From positions 1 through 5,397 of the forward strand of contig JAIOIM010000153.1 of assembly GCA_019912505.1 (NCBI GenBank): DNA of 5,397 nt, given 5' to 3'. Below the pieces are notes generated by a model that ran no database searches, had not been told where the DNA came from, and saw nothing but the letters and a program-made list of their open reading frames with translations. This DNA is from Ignavibacteriaceae bacterium. Lineage in GTDB: Bacteria > Bacteroidota > Ignavibacteria > Ignavibacteriales > Ignavibacteriaceae. Below, piece by piece: positions 1-5,392 of the stretch. Position 1 is the stretch's first letter. Each line of letters begins with the position of its first letter. A program made the position numbers and the translations under genes.

Positions 1-1663
1 GCCCGCTGTTGCCAATACAAGTTGTACATCCATACCCAACTAATTGAAATCCCAGCGCATCTAAGTAGGGAGTTAGATTAGCTTTTTCATAATACTGTGT
101 TACTACTTTTGAACCGGGAGCTAAACTTGTTTTCACCCACGGTTTAGTTTTCAATCCTTTTTTTACTGCGTTTCTTGCAACCAATCCAGCACCAATCATT
201 ACACTCGGGTTAGAAGTATTTGTGCAGCTTGTAATTGCCGCAATTACAATTGAACCGTCACTTAAAAGGAATTTTGAGTTGTTCACCTTTATGCTGACAC
301 TTTTTAATCCGTTTTTATTTCTCAGTAAATTTATTTCTGCACCGATTTTATCCAGCATTTTATTATCGGGGAAATCGACAGAATCAAAAATGCGTCCCCC
401 TTCGTTCAGCCATCTGCCTTCTTCTCTTTCTTCAACTTTTATATATTCTCTTTCATAACTCTTATTCAGAATATCTATAAACTTCTCTTTTGCATTTGAT
501 AAAAGAATTTTATCCTGCGGTCTTTTTGGTCCGGCGATTGACGGCTGTATACTATTTAGTTTGAGATTTAAAATTTTTGTGTATTCAATTTTATCTTCAT
601 TTTCTCGCCACAACAAATTTGTTTTCAAATACTTTTCAACTGTATCGATATGCTGTTTGCTTCTTCCGGTAATTTTCAAATACTCAAGTGTCTTTGCATC
701 GGAAGGGAAGTACGTTATTGTACAGCCGAATTCGGGAGACATATTTGAAATTGTTGCACGGTCCGGAACAGTAAGATTATTTAAGCCGTCGCCAAATACT
801 TCAACAAATTTTCCAACAACTCCTTCTTTTCTTAAAAGCTCAGCTATGGTTAAAACTAAATCGGTTGATGTTGTTCCTTCTTTTAATTTACCGGAAAGTT
901 TTAAACCGATTACTTCCGGCAGCATAATATAAATCGGCTGACCAAGCATAGCAGCTTCTGCTTCAATACCGCCGACTCCCCAGCCGACAACTCCAATTCC
1001 ATTTACCATCGGAGTATGGGAGTCAGTGCCCACAAGCGTATCGGGGAAAGCAACGCCGTTTTTTATTGATACAACTTTTGCGAGATATTCCAAATTTACC
1101 TGGTGGCAAATTCCCATTCCCGGAGGCAGAACTTTAAAATTTTTATACGAAGAATTTGCCCACTTAAGAAGCGAGTATCTTTCTTTATTACGATGATATT
1201 CCATCTCAACATTTTTTTGTAACGAGTAATTTGTTCCGTAATAATCAACTTGAACAGAATGATCTATAATCAGGTCAACAGGAATTTGCGGATTTATTTT
1301 ATCCGGATTTCTATTTTTACGTTTCACTTCAGATCGTATTGAAGCAATGTCCACAACCGAAGGAACGCCGGTAAAATCCTGCATTAAAACTCTTGCGGGT
1401 AAATATGGAATTTCTTTAGATGCTGGTTTTGGTTTCCAATTTAGAATTGTTTGAAGGTGTTCATCAGTAACACTGAAACCATTATAATTTCTGATAATAT
1501 TTTCAAGCAGTATCCTGATTGAGAAAGGAAATTTCTCGATATTATAATTCTTTTTGTTGAGTTCTTTTAAACTGAAATACTTTATTGAACCTGATGGCAA
1601 GGTTAAAGTTTTAATAAAACGCGAAGTCTCACCAGGAGTTTTATTCTTCTGTTTATTCTTCAT
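1..1663 (-). CDS. acnA: Aconitate hydratase, AcnA/IRP1 type (partial, C-terminal part beyond the left edge)
   Basis: Catalyses citrate to isocitrate via cis-aconitate in the cytoplasmic TCA cycle, using a [4Fe-4S] cluster. The frame stays open from an ATG at 1663 to the window edge (554 codons). Family signatures are MQDFTGVP (residues 94-101), the DHS of the PVDLIIDHS stretch (134-136), HQVNLEY (187-193), LVGTDSHT (210-217) and AGPKRPQD (377-384). The three cluster ligands are visible: Cys480 in AAITSC, and Cys546 and Cys549 in GYGCTTCIGNSG. The 66-residue distance from first to second ligand equals that of human IRP1 (437/503/506). The start is supported by AGGAG at 1671-1675, 7 bases upstream. 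The linker between AGPKRPQD and the first ligand is about 43 residues longer than I recall for E. coli AcnA. I estimate 380 residues are missing, including the swivelling C-terminal domain. It lies 62 bp downstream of trpS and may share its transcript or have its own promoter in that gap. Confidence 0.97.
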   Translation of the reverse strand, partial: MKNKQKNKTPGETSRFIKTLTLPSGSIKYFSLKELNKKNYNIEKFPFSIRILLENIIRNYNGFSVTDEHLQTILNWKPKPASKEIPYLPARVLMQDFTGVPSVVDIASIRSEVKRKNRNPDKINPQIPVDLIIDHSVQVDYYGTNYSLQKNVEMEYHRNKERYSLLKWANSSYKNFKVLPPGMGICHQVNLEYLAKVVSIKNGVAFPDTLVGTDSHTPMVNGIGVVGWGVGGIEAEAAMLGQPIYIMLPEVIGLKLSGKLKEGTTSTDLVLTIAELLRKEGVVGKFVEVFGDGLNNLTVPDRATISNMSPEFGCTITYFPSDAKTLEYLKITGRSKQHIDTVEKYLKTNLLWRENEDKIEYTKILNLKLNSIQPSIAGPKRPQDKILLSNAKEKFIDILNKSYEREYIKVEEREEGRWLNEGGRIFDSVDFPDNKMLDKIGAEINLLRNKNGLKSVSIKVNNSKFLLSDGSIVIAAITSCTNTSNPSVMIGAGLVARNAVKKGLKTKPWVKTSLAPGSKVVTQYYEKANLTPYLDALGFQLVGYGCTTCIGNSG

Positions 1664-1725
1664 TTAGATTCTCCTAAAAAATGGTAACTCAATATCTTTT
1701 GTTTGACTGAAAGTTCATGTATACT

Positions 1726-2709
1726 TTATCCTATTCCAATTTTTGTTTTTACTTCATTCAACGTCTTCTCTGCGATCGGTCGCACCCGAGAGGCACCATC
1801 TTTTAGCAGAGAATCAACGTAACTTGGGTCAATGATAAGCTCGAGATAACGAGACTGCAAATGCCGCAGCCCTTCAATAATTACATCGGCTAATTCTTTT
1901 TTGAAATCCGCATAACCCTTCCCCTCAAAACGCGTTTCAATATCTGCTCTTTTAAAGCTGGTGAATTGCTCATAAATAACCAGTAAGTTATAAATGCCCT
2001 TACGGTTTTTGTCAAAAACAATTTCGGTATCTGAGTCTGTTGTAGCCTTCATTATTTTTGAGCGAATATCATCAGCAGAATCAAGTAAATTAATTGCGTG
2101 AATAGGCAGTGCTTCACTCTTGCTCATTTTCTTTATAGGATTATCCAATCCCATAATACGTGCGCCAATCTCATTGATTATTGGTTCGGGAAATTTAAAA
2201 GTATCACCATAAATTGAGTTGAACCGTTGAGCAACATCCCGTGTAAGTTCCACATGCTGCTTCTGATCATGACCAACCGGCACAAAGTCTGTTTTATAAA
2301 GTAAAATATCCGCCGCCATCAGAGCAGGATAATCGAAGAGTCCTACACTAACTTCCTTCTTTTGCTTCTCTGATTTTTCCTTGAATTGAGTCATGCCGCT
2401 CATCCAACCCATAGGTATAAAGCAATTAAGTATCCATGCCATCTCAGTATGTGCTGTTACGTTGGATTGAACAAAAACAGCGGACTGTTTGGGATCTATT
2501 CCGGCGGCAAAAAGTAGAGCTGATACTTCGCGTATTTTTGTCTTTAATATTTTAGGATTTTGCGGGATAGTAATTGCGTGCAGATCAACGATAGAGAATA
2601 TATTTTCGAACTCGCCCTGTGCTGCAACCCAGTGCCGGATTGCACCGAGATAGTTGCCGATATGGATATTTCCTGTCGGTTGAATACCGGAAAACACGCG
2701 TTTTTTCAT
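1726..2709 (-). CDS. trpS: Tryptophanyl-tRNA synthetase (TrpRS)
   Basis: Class I aminoacyl-tRNA synthetase that charges tRNA-Trp with tryptophan in the cytoplasm. The protein has 327 residues, the normal bacterial length (Geobacillus TrpRS has 328). The N-terminal FSGIQPTG stretch (6-13) leads into the HIGH-type signature HIGN (16-19). The family's VDLHAIT (41-47), MTQFKEKS (106-113), MAADILLY (131-138) and VPVGHDQKQH (143-152) follow in order. The KMSKS loop is intact at 194-198. Asp134 aligns with the Asp132 that reads the indole nitrogen in Geobacillus TrpRS. The C-terminal part holds the usual EGKGYADFK stretch (262-270) of the anticodon-binding region. The ATG is preceded by TAAGGC about 7 bases away, an adequate but not strong ribosome site. 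It sits 38 bp after the DUF6448-like gene and 62 bp before acnA, so it is probably cotranscribed. Nothing in it looks damaged. Confidence 0.97.
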   Translation of the reverse strand: MKKRVFSGIQPTGNIHIGNYLGAIRHWVAAQGEFENIFSIVDLHAITIPQNPKILKTKIREVSALLFAAGIDPKQSAVFVQSNVTAHTEMAWILNCFIPMGWMSGMTQFKEKSEKQKKEVSVGLFDYPALMAADILLYKTDFVPVGHDQKQHVELTRDVAQRFNSIYGDTFKFPEPIINEIGARIMGLDNPIKKMSKSEALPIHAINLLDSADDIRSKIMKATTDSDTEIVFDKNRKGIYNLLVIYEQFTSFKRADIETRFEGKGYADFKKELADVIIEGLRHLQSRYLELIIDPSYVDSLLKDGASRVRPIAEKTLNEVKTKIGIG

Positions 2710-2747
2710 TGCTGCCTTAACTCAGATAATATCGTTTTAAAATTATA

Positions 2748-3329
2748 TTAATGCATGCCATGTTCTGTTTCTCCACTGATAAGTTCTTCGGCATAATGGA
2801 TAAAATGAACATAAGCTGCTACATACTTTCTTCCAGCTTCAACATCGTTTACATCGTAATTCTTTTTTGACTGTAAATCTGTAAAAAGTTCTTCTACCTT
2901 TTTTTGATTTTCTTCCGGAATGATATTTAAAACTTCTGAAAGAGAATTTTTTTCAATAGCCACGTCAGCTGCTTCTATGCCTTCAGACGGATGATATCCG
3001 GCAGGTTTAAGTCCGGTATACGGTTCACCTTCACCCATTCGGTGTATTCTAACCACAGTTTCAAAGAAATGCATATCTGCTAATTCTTTGGCTTCATCAT
3101 TAAGCTTTCGGACACGTAGAACTTTCTCGAAAAGATTTAGAATTTCGGGATCATCTTTCGCTTGAACCCATACAAGCACATAATTAATATTACCAGTTTC
3201 AAGAGCCTTTTGAGATGCTTTAACTACGGGTCCTTCCATTGAATCACAATGTGCGGAAGTTGTATTTGTAAATATGAAAACAAATGATGCTAACAAAAAC
3301 ATCATTACAAGTTTTGATTTGAGTAACAT
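2748..3329 (-). CDS. Secreted DUF6448-like protein, histidine-rich, with a two-fold helical repeat
   Basis: The function is unknown. The stretches AHCDSMEGPVV and VRIHRMGEGEPYTGLKPAG match what I remember of the DUF6448 family; I could not search. Residue numbers use the ATG at 3329 (193 residues). Residues 1-26 form a typical signal peptide: a Lys-containing start, a hydrophobic core (about 7-20) and TNTTSA before a likely cleavage. The mature protein would then begin His27-Cys28-Asp29 outside the cytoplasmic membrane. Two 66-residue segments, 35-100 and 117-182, align without gaps, each ending in an aligned histidine (His96, His178). Further histidines are at 87, 113, 175, 190 and 193. The only cysteine is Cys28. 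A GTG at 3338 would add three residues, but it lies inside the AGGTGG ribosome site, so the ATG is preferred. The gene is 25 bp downstream of hemerythrin and 38 bp upstream of trpS, so cotranscription is likely. A metal-binding or redox role is inference. Confidence 0.88.
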   Translation of the reverse strand: MLLKSKLVMMFLLASFVFIFTNTTSAHCDSMEGPVVKASQKALETGNINYVLVWVQAKDDPEILNLFEKVLRVRKLNDEAKELADMHFFETVVRIHRMGEGEPYTGLKPAGYHPSEGIEAADVAIEKNSLSEVLNIIPEENQKKVEELFTDLQSKKNYDVNDVEAGRKYVAAYVHFIHYAEELISGETEHGMH

Positions 3330-3335
3330 AATTAC

Positions 3336-3341
3336 CACCTA
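3336..3341 (-). promoter_or_regulatory. Ribosome binding site that decides the start of the DUF6448-like gene
   Basis: AGGTGG is one mismatch from the ideal AGGAGG and lies 6 bases upstream of the ATG at 3329. The alternative GTG start at 3338 overlaps this site and has no comparable motif at the right distance. The three-residue-shorter form, beginning MLLKSK, is therefore the likelier product. Confidence 0.7.
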
Positions 3342-3354
3342 TGTTTAATGATTA

Positions 3355-3801
3355 TTACTTTAATTTAAGTTTAAGGTACTCACCAATTAATATCGCGGTT
3401 GGGTAAGTAACATCTTCTTCTGTTTTTGCGTGCAGCTTTAGCTTTTCTGCAAATTCAACGTATTCTGGTTTGTCTTCTTCCTTTGCTGCTTTAACCAACT
3501 TATCAAGTGCTGCAACTATGGCTTTGTGTTCTTCTAACATTTTTGGAAGCTCGGCTTTTAATTTATCAGTCATTTTAATTACTTCCTTCATTTCATCACC
3601 TAACTTACCGGCTGCTAGCTGCGGTAAAATAGCAAGAGGCGGAATAGCAAATTCTTCTTCCGCAACAAAATGTGGATGAAGAGTCTGTGCAACGAGTTTG
3701 GCGGCTTCACCTATTTTACCGCCGACTTTTGTCGCTTCGGCAAGCTGTTTGTGAAGTTCTTCGTGTTCAAGTTTTAACGATTCGGGAATTTTAATTTTCA
3801 T
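3355..3801 (-). CDS. Hemerythrin-domain (HHE cation-binding) protein
   Basis: A 148-residue soluble four-helix-bundle protein expected to hold a non-haem di-iron centre. Family members bind O2, store iron or respond to NO and oxidative stress; the exact role here cannot be read from sequence. Candidate iron ligands fall in the family order. His13 and possibly His17 lie in helix 1 (LEHEELH). His44 and Glu48 are in HFVAEEE (44-50), which matches the HFxxEE motif, with His42 nearby. His92 is in LEEHKAI, and His124 and Glu128 are in LHAKTEED. There is no signal peptide or membrane segment, so it is cytoplasmic. The ATG follows AGGAGA (3810-3815) by 8 bases. It appears to be the first gene of a cluster leading into the DUF6448-like gene, trpS and acnA. 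The 151 bp upstream contain a short palindrome and a decayed cupin fragment. It is Lys/Glu-rich with no cysteine, typical of small bacterial hemerythrins. Confidence 0.88.
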   Translation of the reverse strand: MKIKIPESLKLEHEELHKQLAEATKVGGKIGEAAKLVAQTLHPHFVAEEEFAIPPLAILPQLAAGKLGDEMKEVIKMTDKLKAELPKMLEEHKAIVAALDKLVKAAKEEDKPEYVEFAEKLKLHAKTEEDVTYPTAILIGEYLKLKLK

Positions 3802-3840
3802 TTTTACAGTCTCCTATGTTAATCTCAGTTTAATTTTTTG

Positions 3841-3906
3841 TTAAGTAATTTTAAGAACAAAACTTTAATTCTCCAAAGCTTCAATTTCGCATAGATTTTT
3901 TTCTAT
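3841..3906 (-). pseudogene. Decayed C-terminal fragment of a second cupin gene
   Basis: Reading leftward from 3906, the frame gives IEKNLC, EIEALEN, a stop (3865-3867), then SFVLKIT and a second stop (3841-3843). This matches residues 102-122 of the intact cupin at 4938-5318 (LEKTIPH, DVEALED, SSFILTI) with one codon lost, at the conserved histidine. Fourteen bases (3871-3884) are identical to 4977-4990, and about 19 of the next 31 bases also match without a gap. Most residue changes are conservative (V/I, D/E, I/V), as expected between diverged paralogues rather than by chance. A weaker trace may continue to about 3930 (INLGG against INMSG) in another frame, implying a frameshift. No upstream two thirds of the gene remains. 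It sits directly upstream of hemerythrin. The alternative is a chance match in AT-rich DNA. Confidence 0.5.
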
Positions 3907-3924
3907 CCATCAATCTATCCTCCT
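3881..3924 (-). other. Perfect Shine-Dalgarno with a nine-codon open frame and a hairpin (possible leader)
   Basis: AGGAGG (3919-3924) stands 8 bases upstream of an ATG (3908-3910) that opens a nine-residue frame, MDRKKSMRN, ending in TGA at 3881-3883. A perfect 7-bp inverted repeat (3891-3897 with 3912-3918) would place that ATG in a 14-base loop. The arrangement resembles a translated leader for hemerythrin, whose start lies about 80 bases further on. However, the segment overlaps the proposed cupin remnant and could be leftover sequence. No codon bias or attenuator structure supports a peptide function. Confidence 0.2.
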
Positions 3925-3934
3925 AGATTTATAT

Positions 3935-3950
3935 TGAACATGCTGGTTCA
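3935..3950. promoter_or_regulatory. 16-bp palindrome, possible operator upstream of hemerythrin
   Basis: TGAACATGCTGGTTCA has perfect 5-base arms (TGAAC/GTTCA) around a 6-base centre, the 5-6-5 geometry used by CRP/FNR-family regulators. It lies 2 bp past the phosphatidyltransferase stop and about 134 bp upstream of the hemerythrin start. No T-run follows on the minus strand, so it is not a convincing intrinsic terminator. The arms do not match the standard CRP or FNR consensus. A regulatory role is inference. Confidence 0.25.
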
Positions 3951-3952
3951 TA

Positions 3953-4771
3953 TTAACTTTTCTCCAGCGTATGCTCAATTAACTTAGAGTTATATAGGGA
4001 ATTAATTAGAAAATATTTTCTAATTATAACAATCAATGGTATCAGTGCGGTATAGTAAATAAAAAATGGGATGATGTAATCTATCAAATTCAAAAACAGC
4101 ATTATTGAAGTAATGATTAGCTGGAAACCAAGTCCATACAATGAAACTAAAGTCATAAACCAATTCGGGAAGCTCTTTATTTGCGAGGCAGTTTTGTCGA
4201 GCCTATAAATTATATTGTCAAAAGCTCCGTATAAAATTCTGAATACTTTAAACAATAAATTAACATTGCGCTGCTTTTCACCAGCCATGGCTTTTGGTGT
4301 TTTACTTTCAAATACTCTACTGGTAACGTCTGCGCTAAAAGAATTATGTCTTAGTATTACGTAGTAGTAATTATATAAAGTCCCTTGAAATTGGATTGCT
4401 AAAAATGCTAAGAGAGAATAGTAAACAGAAATATTTGACTCATACCCGATAACCATTATAATTAAAAAATTTAGAATTATATCGGATATAGAATCGAGAT
4501 ATCTACCGGTATAAGAGGGAGAATCTTTAACGCGGGATAATTCACCATCTGCGGCATCGAGAATGGATTTTAAAATTAGGTATAGTGCGGCAGTTAAATA
4601 ATAGCCTAATAAAATGGAGAGAACCGCAAGGAGACCGGATATTGTAAACAAGAATGTTACGTGTATTGGAGTCAGCTTTGAATCTTTAAATTGATTAGCA
4701 ATAAGAACAGCTGCAGGTCTTCCATAATCCGATAAATCTATAAACTGATCTTTCTTTGAAAGTTTTGGCAT
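3953..4771 (-). CDS. CDP-alcohol phosphatidyltransferase family membrane protein
   Basis: Integral membrane enzyme of 272 residues that would transfer a phosphatidyl or similar phospho-alcohol group from a CDP-activated donor to an alcohol acceptor, making a phospholipid or related polar lipid. The catalytic signature D-x2-DG-x2-AR-x8-G-x3-D-x3-D is present with all acidic residues: Asp72, Asp75-Gly76, Arg80, Gly89, Asp93 and Asp97. Only the usual Ala before the Arg is replaced, by Ser79. Hydrophobic segments are at about 38-56, 58-70, 98-110, 117-140, 205-228 and 231-250, consistent with six membrane helices. A polar loop spans about 142-200. It is somewhat longer than PgsA-type enzymes. The acceptor cannot be told from sequence, so no gene symbol is given. 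The ribosome site is weak (ATAAAGAA), and a stable hairpin (4791-4808) stands 19 bases upstream of the ATG. It is separated from its neighbours by 151 and 166 bp, so it may be transcribed on its own. Confidence 0.88.
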   Translation of the reverse strand: MPKLSKKDQFIDLSDYGRPAAVLIANQFKDSKLTPIHVTFLFTISGLLAVLSILLGYYLTAALYLILKSILDAADGELSRVKDSPSYTGRYLDSISDIILNFLIIMVIGYESNISVYYSLLAFLAIQFQGTLYNYYYVILRHNSFSADVTSRVFESKTPKAMAGEKQRNVNLLFKVFRILYGAFDNIIYRLDKTASQIKSFPNWFMTLVSLYGLGFQLIITSIMLFLNLIDYIIPFFIYYTALIPLIVIIRKYFLINSLYNSKLIEHTLEKS

Positions 4772-4790
4772 TTCTTTATATCCATTTTTC

Positions 4791-4808
4791 GCAGCAGTGT
4801 GGTGCTGC
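4791..4808. promoter_or_regulatory. Hairpin in the leader of the phosphatidyltransferase gene
   Basis: GCAGCA and TGCTGC form a perfect 6-bp, GC-rich stem around a 6-base loop in otherwise very AT-rich DNA. On the plus strand it is followed by TAAATTTTTA, which looks like an intrinsic terminator, but no plus-strand gene precedes it. On the minus strand it lies 19 bases before the phosphatidyltransferase ATG, next to a weak ribosome site. It could shape mRNA stability or translation. The rest of the 166-bp gap (4772-4937) shows no clear promoter or gene. Confidence 0.4.
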
Positions 4809-4937
4809 TAAATTTTTATACGTTACTTTTTTCTTTCTGTCTTAGCTTTACTTTGTACCTCATTAAAATAAAAACCAATAAGCTTAATCTTAAGTTCTTA
4901 CTTTAATAATTTTGCTTTCAGTCAATTTAATTAAAAT

Positions 4938-5318
4938 TTACTTTGGCTGAATTATAGTTAGAATAAAACTGGAGTCCTCCAAAGCTTCAACATCGTGCGG
5001 TATTGTCTTTTCCAGAACAATTAATTCGTTACCGGACATATTAATTTTATCATCTCCAGTAGAAAAAATAATTTTACCCGACAAAACAAATATGGTAATA
5101 GGACCTTCAACCTTATGCTCTTTCAGCGAAGCACCTTTACGCATGGTAATGAGAACAACGCGTAACTTTGAATTTTTTTGAAGCGTGATGGCATTTCTAT
5201 CTCCATCAGCCCAGGTTGGTTCCGTCTTCAACCTATCAACTTCTTTGTCTATAGAAAACTTAAGAAGCGGTGCACTTAACAGATGCTCGCCATCATATTC
5301 TCTTTTTGGGGTTTGCAT
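4938..5318 (-). CDS. Small single-domain cupin protein
   Basis: A 126-residue cytoplasmic protein with one cupin beta-barrel. The specific substrate or role is unknown. After an N-terminal lead (APLLKFSIDKEVDRL, 16-30) comes the GDRNAITL stretch (39-46) that I recall as conserved in this cupin group. Cupin motif 1 spans about 62-82 (GASLKEHKVEGPITIFVLSG), and motif 2 about 96-112 with PHDVEA. Of the usual metal ligands only His68 and His108 are evident. The second His of HxH is Val70, and the usual acidic position is Thr75, so the metal site looks reduced. The ATG is preceded by AAAGGA 8 bases upstream, and a possible TATAAT lies further up. No signal peptide or membrane segment is seen. A decayed relative of its C-terminus appears in front of the hemerythrin gene (3841-3906). 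Related cupins are often labelled only as cupin-domain proteins; sensing or small-molecule binding is possible. Confidence 0.85.
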   Translation of the reverse strand: MQTPKREYDGEHLLSAPLLKFSIDKEVDRLKTEPTWADGDRNAITLQKNSKLRVVLITMRKGASLKEHKVEGPITIFVLSGKIIFSTGDDKINMSGNELIVLEKTIPHDVEALEDSSFILTIIQPK

Positions 5319-5346
5319 TTGATGATTCCTTTCTAATAGTTATTAA

Positions 5347-5352
5347 ATTATA
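5347..5352 (-). promoter_or_regulatory. Putative -10 box of the cupin gene
   Basis: TATAAT on the minus strand lies 28 bases before the cupin ATG, leaving room for the AAAGGA ribosome site in a short leader. No convincing -35 hexamer is seen 16-18 bases upstream. In DNA this AT-rich the hexamer could be chance, and the promoter consensus of the host group is uncertain. Confidence 0.3.
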
Positions 5353-5366
5353 CTGATTAACTCAGC

Positions 5367-5392
5367 TTACGCAGAAGTTTTTCTCTGTGTAA
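5367..5392. repeat. Inverted repeat at the right edge, possibly part of an intergenic repeat
   Basis: TTACGCAGA and TCTGTGTAA pair over 9 positions, with one G-T wobble, around an 8-base centre. The CTCTGTGTAACTCCG wording resembles short CTCTGTG/CTCTGCG-type intergenic repeats that I recall from several environmental bacterial genomes. Only one copy is visible, and the window ends inside or next to it, so repetition cannot be confirmed here. Confidence 0.3.

Noticed and set aside
222..932. Two plus-strand open frames (222-458 and 561-932) opposite aconitase
   Set aside because: Both lie antisense to the clearly coding aconitase frame, and their translations are low-complexity Ser/Phe/Leu-rich with no recognisable domain.
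1683..1716. A nine-codon frame (MNFQSNKRY) in the trpS-acnA gap, and weak promoter-like words there
   Set aside because: No Shine-Dalgarno precedes the frame, and no -35/-10 pair with proper spacing could be defended, so the gap is treated as a plain spacer with the acnA ribosome site.
2742..2747. TATAAT on the minus strand between the DUF6448-like gene and trpS
   Set aside because: No -35 partner is visible, it abuts the stop codon of the upstream gene, and such hexamers are frequent by chance in this composition.
2560..2751. Plus-strand open frame of 63 codons opposite the start of trpS
   Set aside because: It is antisense to the intact HIGH-motif region of TrpRS, has no ribosome site and no familiar sequence.
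3470..3679. Plus-strand open frame of 69 codons opposite hemerythrin
   Set aside because: It is antisense to conserved hemerythrin helices; its Ser/Ala-rich translation is the expected shadow of a Lys/Glu/Ala-rich helical gene.
3935..3950. The 16-bp palindrome as a transcription terminator or LexA box
   Set aside because: Its stem is only 5 bp with no T-run after it on the minus strand, and the 6-base centre does not fit the GAAC-N4-GTTC LexA box.
4811..4866. A 15-codon frame (MRYKVKLRQKEKSNV) in the gap before the phosphatidyltransferase
   Set aside because: There is no ribosome site before its ATG, and a Lys-rich composition is what random AT-rich DNA gives.
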